From contig JAQFVV010012422.1 in NCBI GenBank assembly GCA_028023455.1, forward strand, positions 8,592,337 to 8,656,336: a stretch of DNA of 64,000 nucleotides, in the 5' to 3' direction. The translations under genes were made by a program, and so were the position numbers. The stretch is from Epiperipatus broadwayi (taxonomy: Eukaryota; Onychophora; Udeonychophora; Euonychophora; Peripatidae). Shown one piece after another: positions 15,201 to 27,200 of this stretch; position 1 is the stretch's first letter, and every line of letters begins with the position of its first letter. The notes beneath the pieces were generated by a model, which ran no database searches, was not told the origin of the DNA, and worked only from the letters and a program-made list of their open reading frames with translations.

Positions 15201-18200
15201 ACAGCTCTGAAGGTTTTGCAATCTCATTATTTTCTGGATTGTACATCATCATACCAACCAATGCTCTAAAACAGACAGTTATTCATATTTATCATTAATA
15301 TATGATTATTTAAGATTATTTTTATAACAACTATTACTATACCAAAAATTTACTCTCTCTACTCATCCACTTTCATCTAGAAACATTTCAGGTAAAAGGT
15401 GTGTAGCAAAGAATAACCAAAATTGTCATTCTTCATTCAAAAATTCTGATTGTTTTGCAGTTATGGAAAATTTTTTGAAGAAAAACGTCCTTTAGTGTAA
15501 TGAAGATATCATTTTTCTGATTTTTGTTATCATTTCAAAATTTATTTTTAATATATTTAACGCAAAACCAATGAAACTAAATATATAAATAACCACCACA
15601 ATACATTTACAAAAACTTCTTAATAAAATAAATTAGAATTTTATATCTCTATTATAAAATAGCAGCATTTATATATCTTCAATAAATTTTTTTTTAATTT
15701 TATATATTTTTAAATTTTTTTACTATGAAATTTAAAACAATCTTACAGTGGCCAATTCAGTAAACATTTTACTGTTCCACTAATTTTAATATACCATATA
15801 GAATGCCATGATTTTGAAGATGAAAACTGAATTGAGATAGCAACCATATTTCAAAGTACATATTAGATTAACGGAAAGTCATGGACAGCCTTTGCTATAC
15901 ACTTAAATGTTCCTAGTAATAATATTTACTCATGTGTCATGCATCTTTAACTTCATCTTTTGGATAAGTAAATTTCTCAATGGAATGTTTTAATGTTATA
16001 AAGTATTTAATTCTGTTATAAGAATGTTAAATGATCTTTAAAAAAAAGTCAATATTTATGCCTCCAAAAAATTTCTTGATGAAAATCATTCCTACCACAC
16101 TCCACTTCATTCTTTAACTTAGTATAGTATTATATAAACAAGAACATTACTCTATTTCAGCGCCCTCTATTGCAAATAGGGGCAATCAGTGATTAACAGA
16201 AGGGAACGCATTTAATTAAATATCCATGATTTCATCATTTTCTGAATTTTGTTTAATTACAAAGCACGGTTGTTTACTCTTAGCATGTTGAAACCGATTG
16301 ATGGCATAATTTCTATGTAAACAAACAGAATTATAACATTACCGGGCCATTGTTCTTTTTTTCAACTTTAAAGTGCTTTTTTGATTTACAATAAAATCAT
16401 AAATAAATAAATTTATCTAAAATAAATAAAAAATAAATTGGATAAATCTTTTTTTTGTTGTTGTAATTTTTATTTTTCTAAAATGAGATTTAGTAATAAT
16501 AATAAGTCAGATGTCACATGACTTATATATAGCTTGCACTTACAAATATGTAAAAATGATTTGAATGTCTTCTCTTGTAGTAGCATTTATCATAAATAAA
16601 TAAAAAAAAAGCTTGTTTAGACCTATTAGCACGCTCTTAATTTTAAAATGAGATTTGTAATTTTAACAAGAATAAAAACAACATCGTGGCAATGCAAATC
16701 AAATTTTAATATGAAGAAAAATAAATAATTTCTCCAAAACAACATCGTGGCCACGCAAATAAAATTTTTAATTTTAATGAGAATGAAAAAAAATAATTTC
16801 CCCAAAACAACATTGTGGCGACGCAAATATAATTTGTAATTTTAACAAGAATAAAAAGAAAGAATTTATTCAAAACAACATTGTGACCAAAAATAAAAAC
16901 AGTATTTTTGATTGGCCTGCGATTTTTCTCATGAAAACGTGAATTTTAGTGTGATTTTGTCATAATCATGCTTACACCTCCCCTTTGACAATTGATTAAA
17001 GTGTCACCCTTGACTAGAGAAGTGGGCCAAAGTTTCTACAATTTTTATTACCTCATACTACATCATTGGATTTGGAAAATAATGACTTGGGCATGCGAAT
17101 TTGAAGACTTTTGACAGTCTCAATTATAGACATCCTCACAAAATACCATAGCGAAATTTAAAATGGGATTGTTCGTATAAACTGCATAACACAAAGTTCA
17201 TCGTAAGTGGCGGCAGCCACTGCGGCAGAATAAATGTCCTACTTCTGTGCTATAAATACCATAGCGAAATTTAAGTAATGGGATTGTTCGTATAAATCCT
17301 GCGGCAGAATTAAACGTCCTATTTGTGTGCTGTAGCATAGAAATAGATACTGTAGCAAAATATTAAAATGGGATTGTTCATATAAACTGCGTAACACAAA
17401 GTTCACTATAAGTGGCAGCGTTTGCTGCAGCAGACAAGTAAATGGACTATTTCTATGTTTAACCACTCAAATAGAACATTATATAGCGGCACAGCCACAT
17501 AAACGGCATATTTCTGTGCAGTTGTATAGAAATTACGCCCTCAAGCGTTTTCAACATGCTCAGAGTCTTCTACCAGAAATAAGTTATCATTGTTTTTTAT
17601 CAATTCTTAATAAATTAATCACAGTATATTCAAATTTACTATAAAACAATGATTTTGAAATATATTTGCTATTATTATTTCTATTACTACCCAAAAATTT
17701 ATTTTTAATCTAAAAATAAATATTTATATTAAGTTCAGAAATAGTACCTATATCATCTTTAGAACATATAAGCACTGTTAATCAAAAGTGAGAGTTACAC
17801 CTTCAAACTCAGACTTCAATTAAAGTTAAATAATTAAACAATGTACATTGTGCAAATGATAGTCATAATCATAGCAACAACTGTTAAAGAAAGTTATGTA
17901 ATTTATAAAGTGGAGAGTTACATTGCGTTGATTATAATATTAAATGGGTTAATTTACATTATCCACTTTGTTGAAAGAGGGATGCAGGACACTTTTTTAT
18001 TGATAGCATTTGTATTGTTGGCAATTTTTGATACTGCATTGCATGTCCTTTCTCTTGGATTAGACAAAGCTCACAGAGGTGGATTCGAATGTGTGACCAT
18101 GCTTGGTTTCATCCTTGAAGAATACAGATCCAACTTCAGCATTGATTTTAGCCCTATTGTACTAATATGTGTGCTGGTCTACCCTTGCGGCAAGATTGTC

Positions 18201-21200
18201 TCAGGATTCACCAAAGTAAAGAGTATGGTAATTTGTGTTGTTGCATGTGAATTTGTTCACAACCTGGGAAATTTGCTTCCAGAGCAAGTTGTCTTTTAGT
18301 GTTGTAATTAAGTGGTTCAGGAGGGTAGGATGGGAGTGAAAACTTACTCTATAAGTTTCCTAGTACAGCTGGGTTATGCTGTGGGTTAAACTGAGTAATG
18401 TTAATGCAGCGATATCCAGGGTTTTTCGTCTCATAGCATAGATCTATTTCCAATTTTGGCACAGAATGTGTTAATGATTTTAATGAACCCTATATGTCTG
18501 TACCCGATGTTGCATAAGTACTTAATATGTGTATGTTCATTTCTGATTAGATTCAAATTTGCAGAGGATGAGATTTCTATGCAGAAAAGCTTTGAGGCCT
18601 GCGAATTTGCGAGTGGCAGTTGGTAGTAATTCAGAGTGTATCATACCTTGCATGTGGACAAGATTACCCAACACTTTGTAATTCAATTGACAGCTCATCA
18701 TGTTGAACATATAAAACCAAAAACTTTATGTCTTTTCTTATATTTTCATGTTCTATAAACCACTGTAGAGATAATTTCTGTATAAATTCTTGATTTATTT
18801 CATTAATTTGCACCTCTGAGCACAAACAAGGATGACACAGTGAAAACATTTAAGATATACTTTGTCTAATTCTGAGAATGTATTATATAATGATTGATTT
18901 ATTGTGTAATTATTTTCAGATCTTTTTTTTTATTGAGAAAATTTTAAAAAATACCATTTTTAAAGAGGTTAAAAAAAAATTATTTTTCAATTTTGGTCAA
19001 TTAGTTTTAAGAAGACAATATTAATAAAAGAGCATTATAATAAAGAAAAGGATAAACAAAATTTGCGTGGAAAATAATTATAATCTTATAGTATATGTAT
19101 TCATTCAACAATAAAAGAATAATCAATTTTTAATTATAGATGTAAAACAGCCAAAAATATATATAAATCTAAAAAAAAATTTACTCCATTAAAATGACTT
19201 ACTTAACATTTTGATCAAACTAAAGAAAGTTCTATTTATCCTTATCTTTTTTTAAAAAAATTTATAAAAATGTAAAATTTCTTTAACATTTCACTAATCA
19301 TATTACTTTAGTTTTTATAAAGTAAATATAAATTAACATTTTGTTTATATATACAATATTTTAAATAAACATAGATGTTCTAATATTGTGATTTTTTTAA
19401 AGTAAAAATCTTTAATATATTAAAAACTTAAAACATATTTACAATATATACAAAAAAATCGTATCCATATAATCAACTATTCAAAAAAAAAAAACAATTT
19501 TTTTTTTAAAAAAATATGATTATAATACTTAAAAAAAACAACAACAATAACAATGACTACAATTTCTATTGTAAAGAGATTTCTAATATAAAAATAAATC
19601 CATTGAAGAAATGCAAACAATATATAATTTCATTTCATAACAACAAATGTGAACTAATTAATAATAATAAATAAAAAACAATTTTAAGGTTGCAGGATCA
19701 GGTAATGCAAATTAATGTTGCTACTATTAATTTTTTTTAATAAAAGTTTAGAAAATCTCGATTGATTATCTAACACAAACTATTTCTCAGTTTTCTTCAT
19801 CATTCAAATTAGTGACAGAGCAAATGACAAGTTATCTAAAATCTTTAAATTTTTTTTGTAACAAAATTTGACATAAAAGTCTGTTCATGTGCACGAATCA
19901 AAAACAAATTCACCATGACTGTGTCCAATATTTCCTAATTCATTAAATTATTCCTACTAAGTGTACACTAACAGAGCTGAAGGTTCTTGATTGAAGTTCA
20001 ATCTGCCACTTCCGATGCTCAAACATAACATGTTCTTCTAAGCAATTAACCATTTGATTTTTTTTTTTTTAATTTTATCACACTATTTTCCAGCCCCTTA
20101 CGCTCCAATAAATGGTAACAATCTCTACTGCCTACTTCTATTAGTGCAAAGTGATATAGCAATGCCAAACCTATTAAAATATTAACAATTTTTGCATATT
20201 TTTGTACAAAATTTAATAACATGCCACGACAATCTGAATAAAAGTGTTTTGACTAGTTCTCCTTAATTATATTTGTAGCAGGAACATCATCAACTATCAT
20301 TAAGAATTTAGCATTTCTCCAGCTTACAATAACTGATATTACCGACATTTCTGACTTACTGAGTTAGTGTTAAGCGCAGAAGAAAATCAGTATGTATTCA
20401 GCGATGATGAAGCTAGACTCCCATGATTCATTTCTATCTTATTGGTCTGGAAACCAATCCTTGGTATCTATTAATTTTATTTAGCACATACATAGTAAAT
20501 CGTGGAGATGAAAAAAAAACTGTCATGATTAATTATTACTTTGAAAAAAAGGAAAAAAAGAGAATCTTTTGAATAGCAAAACAAGATCTGGGATGAGTGA
20601 GACCCATCAATGCCAAGTAATGATTATTTATATAAAGATAGACATTATCAGGGAGTCAGGAAGTGTCTTAGCAATTGAGTCAGTCACTCATACACTACTA
20701 GTCAAAATTTCTCAGAGTGCAATTAGTAAATGTATTGTATAAAAAAAAAAGTTGGCTATTATAAATAGCTATCTTCAGATTACCAAATAAGAAAATTAAA
20801 CAATTATAAATGCATATATAATCTGTGTTTGCATATAATAAATCAAATATTTGCACATAAAACAGTGATTACATTATGTATATTTATAATCGTTCCACTT
20901 CTCTTCACCAGACTGAAGATAATTTTCTAACATATAGACAATACATATACGAGTAATTTTATGATAGCAAATTCATTGATGTTTTTGCACAAAAAGTGAC
21001 TTCATCATCATTAGTTATCTGCCAACAAAAAAAGCAGACTTGGATATCAAGCCTCACAATCTTCTCTAAGCTTTTCTATTTGCTCTTCAAATCTCCAGAA
21101 ATAACTTACTTTAAATCATCAATCAACTACTTTTTTTATATTTCTCTTCATCCCTAGACTTTACAATAATCTCTTCGTAATTTTCTCTGACTCTATGAAT

Positions 21201-24200
21201 ATGCCCAATCCAATTTCTTTTCCACTTCACAATTTCTGCTCATACTTATACTTTTATCACTATTTCGCTATGGAACTATCTTAATATTTCGAAGATTTAA
21301 TATCTCTAATATCTCACATTGAATGATATTCTTTATCTCTTATCTCTTCTACATATAATCACTGCTTTAGACTTTCAAGTTATAATTTAGGATATGTATA
21401 AATTGATTAGTCTGGGTTATAACTGACTATTTTATTCTTTTTTTTTTTAAAAAAAAATACCAATACATATATATAACTAATTCTGATATTGTTTCCATTT
21501 ACCCTTTCCTTTGACATCTTTAAATTAGTTGAAAATTTATCATACTTATATAAATTAATATAAATATGTTAAGATCATTTACCACTATCAAAGGACAAAA
21601 TCTTTCCACAAGTCGTCCTATTCCATAAAGATCAACAACTCTTTCATATCTCATTTTTTCACTTCAAGCTAACTTTACTTGTATTTTTTTTTTTGTCTTT
21701 TAGTATCTAGCTGAGATTTATCTTTGAACAATTACTATTCTCTCTCCTTATAAAGTACGATTTTGTTATTTAATTCCTGTAGAAGCATCATAACTTCTAA
21801 ATGAGTTCGAATTTAATTTTATTCTATACATGTGTAAGTCATATATAAGTTATAAAAACAATGAAAAAGCTTGATTTAAATAAAAATAATTAAGAAACAT
21901 TTTTACTTTGTAAATCGAGATTCCAAATTTTGTGTGAGGTACTCCCTAGGTGCAAACGTGTGTTCCCAAACATGTATTGTACTACAATAATTGATAGCAA
22001 AACATAATTCAGTCAAAGCCATGTGCAGTTTATCCATCCTATATATATAAAAATACATAAACAATATCATATTTCATCTAAATATAATTATATATTATAT
22101 AAGGTAATAAAAATATTATTTACTAAATATCATATCAACAATAGTGTCATATGATCTCATTTTAATCATGACTTCAAGAGTTCTATCTATTGTAAACATG
22201 AGTAATTAATGATCATAATATGATATAATAGTCACATCTTCACACTGGTTTCTGTCTTTGTCTTTGACAGTGAGGATTTAGAAGTCAAAACATGCATCTA
22301 GTGCCCACATTTTACTCCTTTACACTATTCAAAAAACTTTAAAGTTTTTGAACTCAAGCCAATTCAGTTGCATACTTATATAAATATGACTCTGCTGTTT
22401 CTATATATTTTATTCATATTAGTTTTAAATAAAGTATAAACCTCTTCTGCCCTTGGGCTAGAGAGTTTAATATGAACGTTACATTTTCCAACATTCATAT
22501 TTTTAGGGGAAAAATATAATTTATTATATTTTTAAATAAAATATATGTTTTTGAAACTGAAAAGAAACAAACTTCTATTCAAAGCTAAATAAACAGTTTC
22601 CATATTCCCTCCCTTTTTTTAAGATAATAACATTTAATAACCTAAAATGTATTCATAATATAAAAAACATAATACTATTTCATAATTATCAATTCACAAC
22701 CACAAAAGAAGTGAGTATATAAACAAACTTTTTAAACCTTGACTAAACTATATTATATACAAAATTTAAAGTAAAAGCTTTTAATAACATAAAACATGTT
22801 TATATTTTGGATTTAAAATTATATACAACACGGTCTGATTTTTACAAAAGAAGTTACTAAAAATATGATAGATAATTTATGTGATGTCATTTTATTAGTA
22901 ATTATCGGAATAAAATTTTTAAAATGTTTAAAAAAATCCTATTTTAAAATTTATTTATTAAAATTTACAATTTATGAATAAACTTAAAACGAATAACTAA
23001 AAATGTTGAAATTATTATTTTTTATTTTATGTTAATGAATATATTTTCTTAGATTTATTATTTTTTATATGTCAGTTTTGGGAAGTATATACTATTTTAC
23101 TTTTATTTTTATGTAATTTAATGTTATTGGGAAAATTGCATCTTCAATTTTTATAATAGTGTATATGTTAGTTTAGAAAATAAACTATATACAGTCTGAA
23201 AATTAACAATTTATTGGCTATAAAAATGTTAATTTCTATTTTAAATATATATTACGAGTTATTTTATTCTTAATTAAATTATTGTTTTTCTTAATAGCGA
23301 AAGATATAATTTCTAAACTATATTCCTTTATTTGCTGTATTATCTTTATTGAGGAAGAATTTATTTTTATTCCACTTTATACAGTCTTTCATTTTATTTT
23401 AATGAATAGTAAACCACATGTTTTTTATCGTTAGAACTACTATTGTCCAATTGGATAATCTTCCTTTTCTGTAATGATAGCATTATTTATTTCATGCATA
23501 ACATAAGTGCTAAGATTATACTTGCTCAATGTTTTTGCTGCAGCATTTTTGTTAAAGCACAAGTTTTTGTCAGCTATTATGCTCTGCAATATATCTACAT
23601 TAGTCATCATTTTTATAATATTTGGTACTAAATATTGCAATAATTGGGGGAAGGAGGGGGACAAAATACTTTCATAGTTAGCAGATGAGTCTTTTTGTAT
23701 GTGGAAATGTAATTTTCAATAGCAACAATTAAAACATTTCAAAGGATATCGGTCAATAAATTCATAAAAGTGTAAGAGAAAAATAGAAATAACATTGTAA
23801 AAAATTATTTGAAACTGTTGCCAGTTAAATAATTTGTATAAAGTGCATTAAAATAGAGACAATAAAACACATATTATCAAAAATAAACTAATAAGAAGAC
23901 AGAAAAAAACAATTATAAAGATTTTGTAATTCTTTTCTACTTGCACAGTTAAAATTTTTGTGATCATAAATGCCCTAGTTATTTGCATTGACAAATTTAC
24001 TGACAATCAGCCTCTTGGAACACAGATCATAATTGATTAACGTTGAACATAACTTTAAGAGAATATTGTCCAAGAGTAAATATTTAATATCAAGTATTTA
24101 ACCAGATCATTGCATAGCTCTTTGGGAAGATATTAAATGTAAAGAGCAATTTATAATCTTTCAATAAATAAATTATTCTTTTAATACAATCTATCATCCT

Positions 24201-27200
24201 CGCAGCCTTTTGAATAAGTATATATTAATTTTAAAATTATACATTGATATTACTAAAACAGAATTTCCTTTTTTTGCTATTAATATCTATCAACTCAATG
24301 ACAGCAAAAGATGGAAGACTATGGATAAGCCAATTGTCTAATAAACATTTAAAATAGATTAGAGTAAGCAAAGATATCTACATTCTTTTATATGAAATGG
24401 CACTAATTAAATTATTACAAACATACTGAGAAACTTTTGTGAAGGTTCATCAACACTTCCTGTCTCTAATTGCTGGCCTGAGAATATTCCTGCTTGCTGC
24501 TATATTTTTAACACATTGCATTTCAGAATTATACAAAAGCTGACATTTAGGTGATTGTTTATCTGCACATGATTAACTAAATGTGCCAATTTTCCTATAT
24601 ATCATTGAGGGTTAGCCTCCTATGTCTTGCAGGTGAGCATGATTAATTTTGTCTGTTTACAAATATAATTGAAATGTATCATTCTTTTCTTTGCAAAGAG
24701 ATTTATTTTAAATTTTTTAAGTGAGTTTTTTTTAATTGTTCGAACTTCAAGTTCATACCTAATTAATTACTAATACCTTTACTGTACTGCATTTTTCAAG
24801 AATAGATAATATAGATGATTCAACCTTTGAAGTTTTATATTCACTAAAATGAAATTGTTCTTGAACTATAAATTTCAATGCTTCTTATTCTTCCGTCAAG
24901 GTTTTGTTTAATCTTGTAGTAGTTTTTAGAATCTCATTTATCTTAATATATATCTGAGCACTTGTAGCATATATGTGTAGAGATGGTAATCTGGACCAAC
25001 TGATGATTGCTGGTTTAGCATGAAATACGTATATTGGTGATTATTTATCTTTTCAACATATGTGTGTTCAAGTGTATCATTGTTATGAGATAGTGTGGAG
25101 AGTGGTGGGTCATGTGAAAGTCTGTGCTCATACCCTGTCTATTACATATATAGACATAGGTATATATAAGCCTGTGTATTTCAGCTATTACATATTAGAG
25201 ATGTCTGCCTATCCCTTGCATATGTATTTAATGGATTATGTCCTGTACATGTGGGGTCAGATTGACCTTAGGTCAACATGGGTGTGACAATAATCTCGGC
25301 CTCAGGGTGGCCTTTGAGCGTTCCATCATCAGATTTTCAATTGGATGGACGGTTGAAGAGTTGCAGTGTGGAGTGGATTGAAGCCTGTCCATTAAAGTAG
25401 GAGGATTTGCTATCTTAATATATATTTGAGCACTTGTAGCATATATGTGTAGGGATGGTAATCTGGACCAACTGATGATTGCTGGTTTAGCATGAAATAC
25501 GTATATTGGTGATTATTTATCTTTTCAACATATGTGTGTTCAAGTGTATCATTGTTATGAGATAGTGTGGAGAGTGGTGGGTCATGTGAAAGTCTGTGCT
25601 CATACCCTGTCTATTACATATATAGACACAGGTATATATAAGCCTGTGTATTTCAGCTATTTATCAGTATATTAAATATTTGCATTAACACTAGCAATTC
25701 AATATTGTTTAAACCACTCAATTGTTTAAACTCCAGAGCCATTTATTAAATGCTTGAGTAATCAGGATGCCAAAGTCAATTCCAAATTCTCAGCCTAGTG
25801 AATGTCAATAGTTAGAAGCTAATATGAAGATTTGGATAAGGCATTACTATCTACTGTTAATGGTCGTGGAGTAAATATGATGAATTGATTTCCCTAATGC
25901 ATATACAAGATATTTTAAAGAAAACTACAAATATGATCATAATAGTGAAGGAATAAAATGCATTGCATTTCATCATGCATTTGCATAATTTATTAAACCA
26001 ACATGATTTAGTTTTATTTTCATATAAAGCTTTAATTGTAAATTAGCGATCAGGCTAATGCAGATGCGCTTTACAGATTTTAAACTATACGTAAATGAAT
26101 ACTCTCATTCTCAAACACAAGATAAAGTCTTTATGAAAAGATAGAATGAATCATCTATCTTTTCAACCCAAACGTTTAACTATGGGCCAATCTTAAGTGT
26201 TTGGAGATGACAGCGCGTGTGCATTAACCTGATCACTAATTTACAATTACAATTTATTAACATAGCGCTATATAAATAAATACCTTATTATATATATGTT
26301 TAACTTCAACTAAGAATGACATATAGTAAATTTTAAATAATTTCGCAAGCGACATTCATTCAAGCATAATAAAGTAATTTAAAGTAACTGCTTACTGTCT
26401 TCACGCTCTCATCTCCAAACACTTAAAATTAGCCCATACTTAAACGTTTGGGTTGAAAAAATAGATGATTCATTCTATCTTTTCATAAAGACTTTATCTT
26501 GTGTTTGAGAGTGAGAGTACTCATTTACGTATAGTTTAAAATCTATAAAGCGCATGTGCATTAGCCTGATCGCTAATTTACAATTACAATTTATTAACAT
26601 AGCGTTATATAAATAAATACCTTATTATATATAAAGCTTTACCAAATTTAAACCTGATTGAATGCAAATAGATAGTTAATAAACTATATTCTTTTATATA
26701 ACCGGTCTAAAAGACATTTTAATTTTTTAATGTTTTTTTCTGTAAATATTATTAATGTTTAATTAAAGTAACAATAATTTTTAAAAAATATTAAAATTAT
26801 TATTTATATTTAAGTTATACAGTTTTTTTAATATAAGTAATAATAAATCTTACGTTGTAAGGTCCTGCCGAACTTTGCGATAACTTTCAGAACCAGGTTT
26901 ATTTGGTTCTTGAATGGTTTTATTCTTTTTGTCTCTCTTCTTTTTTGACACGGCTTGAGCAATCTGTTGGGCACAATGTTTAGGCAAAAGCTAAAAAAAA
27001 GTTAAATATTAATAAATCATTTTCAAATTACAAAAAAAAAAAAAATAATAAAATTATAATAAAAATAAAAGTAGGTTGAATTGCTCTGGAGTTGAGTGAC
27101 ATCAAAATAGTAAGCCCACTGACTGAGTGAATAGTTCCATGCAATTAACCAAACTGATTTTTTTTTTTATTCAGTTGAGAAATGATCCATCTTTAGATCT

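Larger units (their letters stand above)
15266..21906. other. NCKAP1 intron, 6.6 kb
   Basis: This intron holds, left to right, a 60-70 bp minisatellite (16635-16900), a second irregular tandem repeat (17140-17530), an antisense 152-codon membrane ORF (17841-18299) followed by about 350 bp of less AT-rich sequence, a low-complexity A/T-rich stretch (18900-19700), and a LINE remnant (about 20970-21800). I see nothing nameable in 15266-16600 or 19700-20950. Confidence 0.6.
24940..25662 (+). mobile_element. Retrozyme-like tandem element, about 1.5 units of 472 nt
   Basis: The sequence from about 24940 to 25190 repeats nearly identically at 25412-25662, an offset of 472 nt. Each repeat carries a hammerhead, and the predicted cut sites are at 25033/25034 and 25505/25506, so one complete 472-nt monomer is bounded exactly by ribozyme cleavage. 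The unit has no convincing ORF. This architecture, tandem non-coding units with one hammerhead each, is that of the animal retrozymes described by de la Pena and colleagues, whose transcripts self-cleave into monomers and circularise. The word ATTTATC at both outer edges may be a short TSD. Confidence 0.85.
22039..26853. other. NCKAP1 intron, 4.8 kb
   Basis: This intron contains the tandem hammerhead-ribozyme element (24940-25662) and a 594-bp inverted-repeat insertion (26035-26628), both listed separately. The part from 22039 to 24900 is AT-rich. Its largest ORF pair (about 23440-23664, both strands) is unrecognised and has no family features. Confidence 0.6.

Noticed and set aside
22185-22340. 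Interspersed repeat shared with 34220-34400
   Set aside because: A loosely similar string of words (GACAGTGAGGATTTAGAAG versus AACAGTAAGAACTTAGGA, then TTTACAC.ATTCAA) is present, but it is too weak to define an element by eye.
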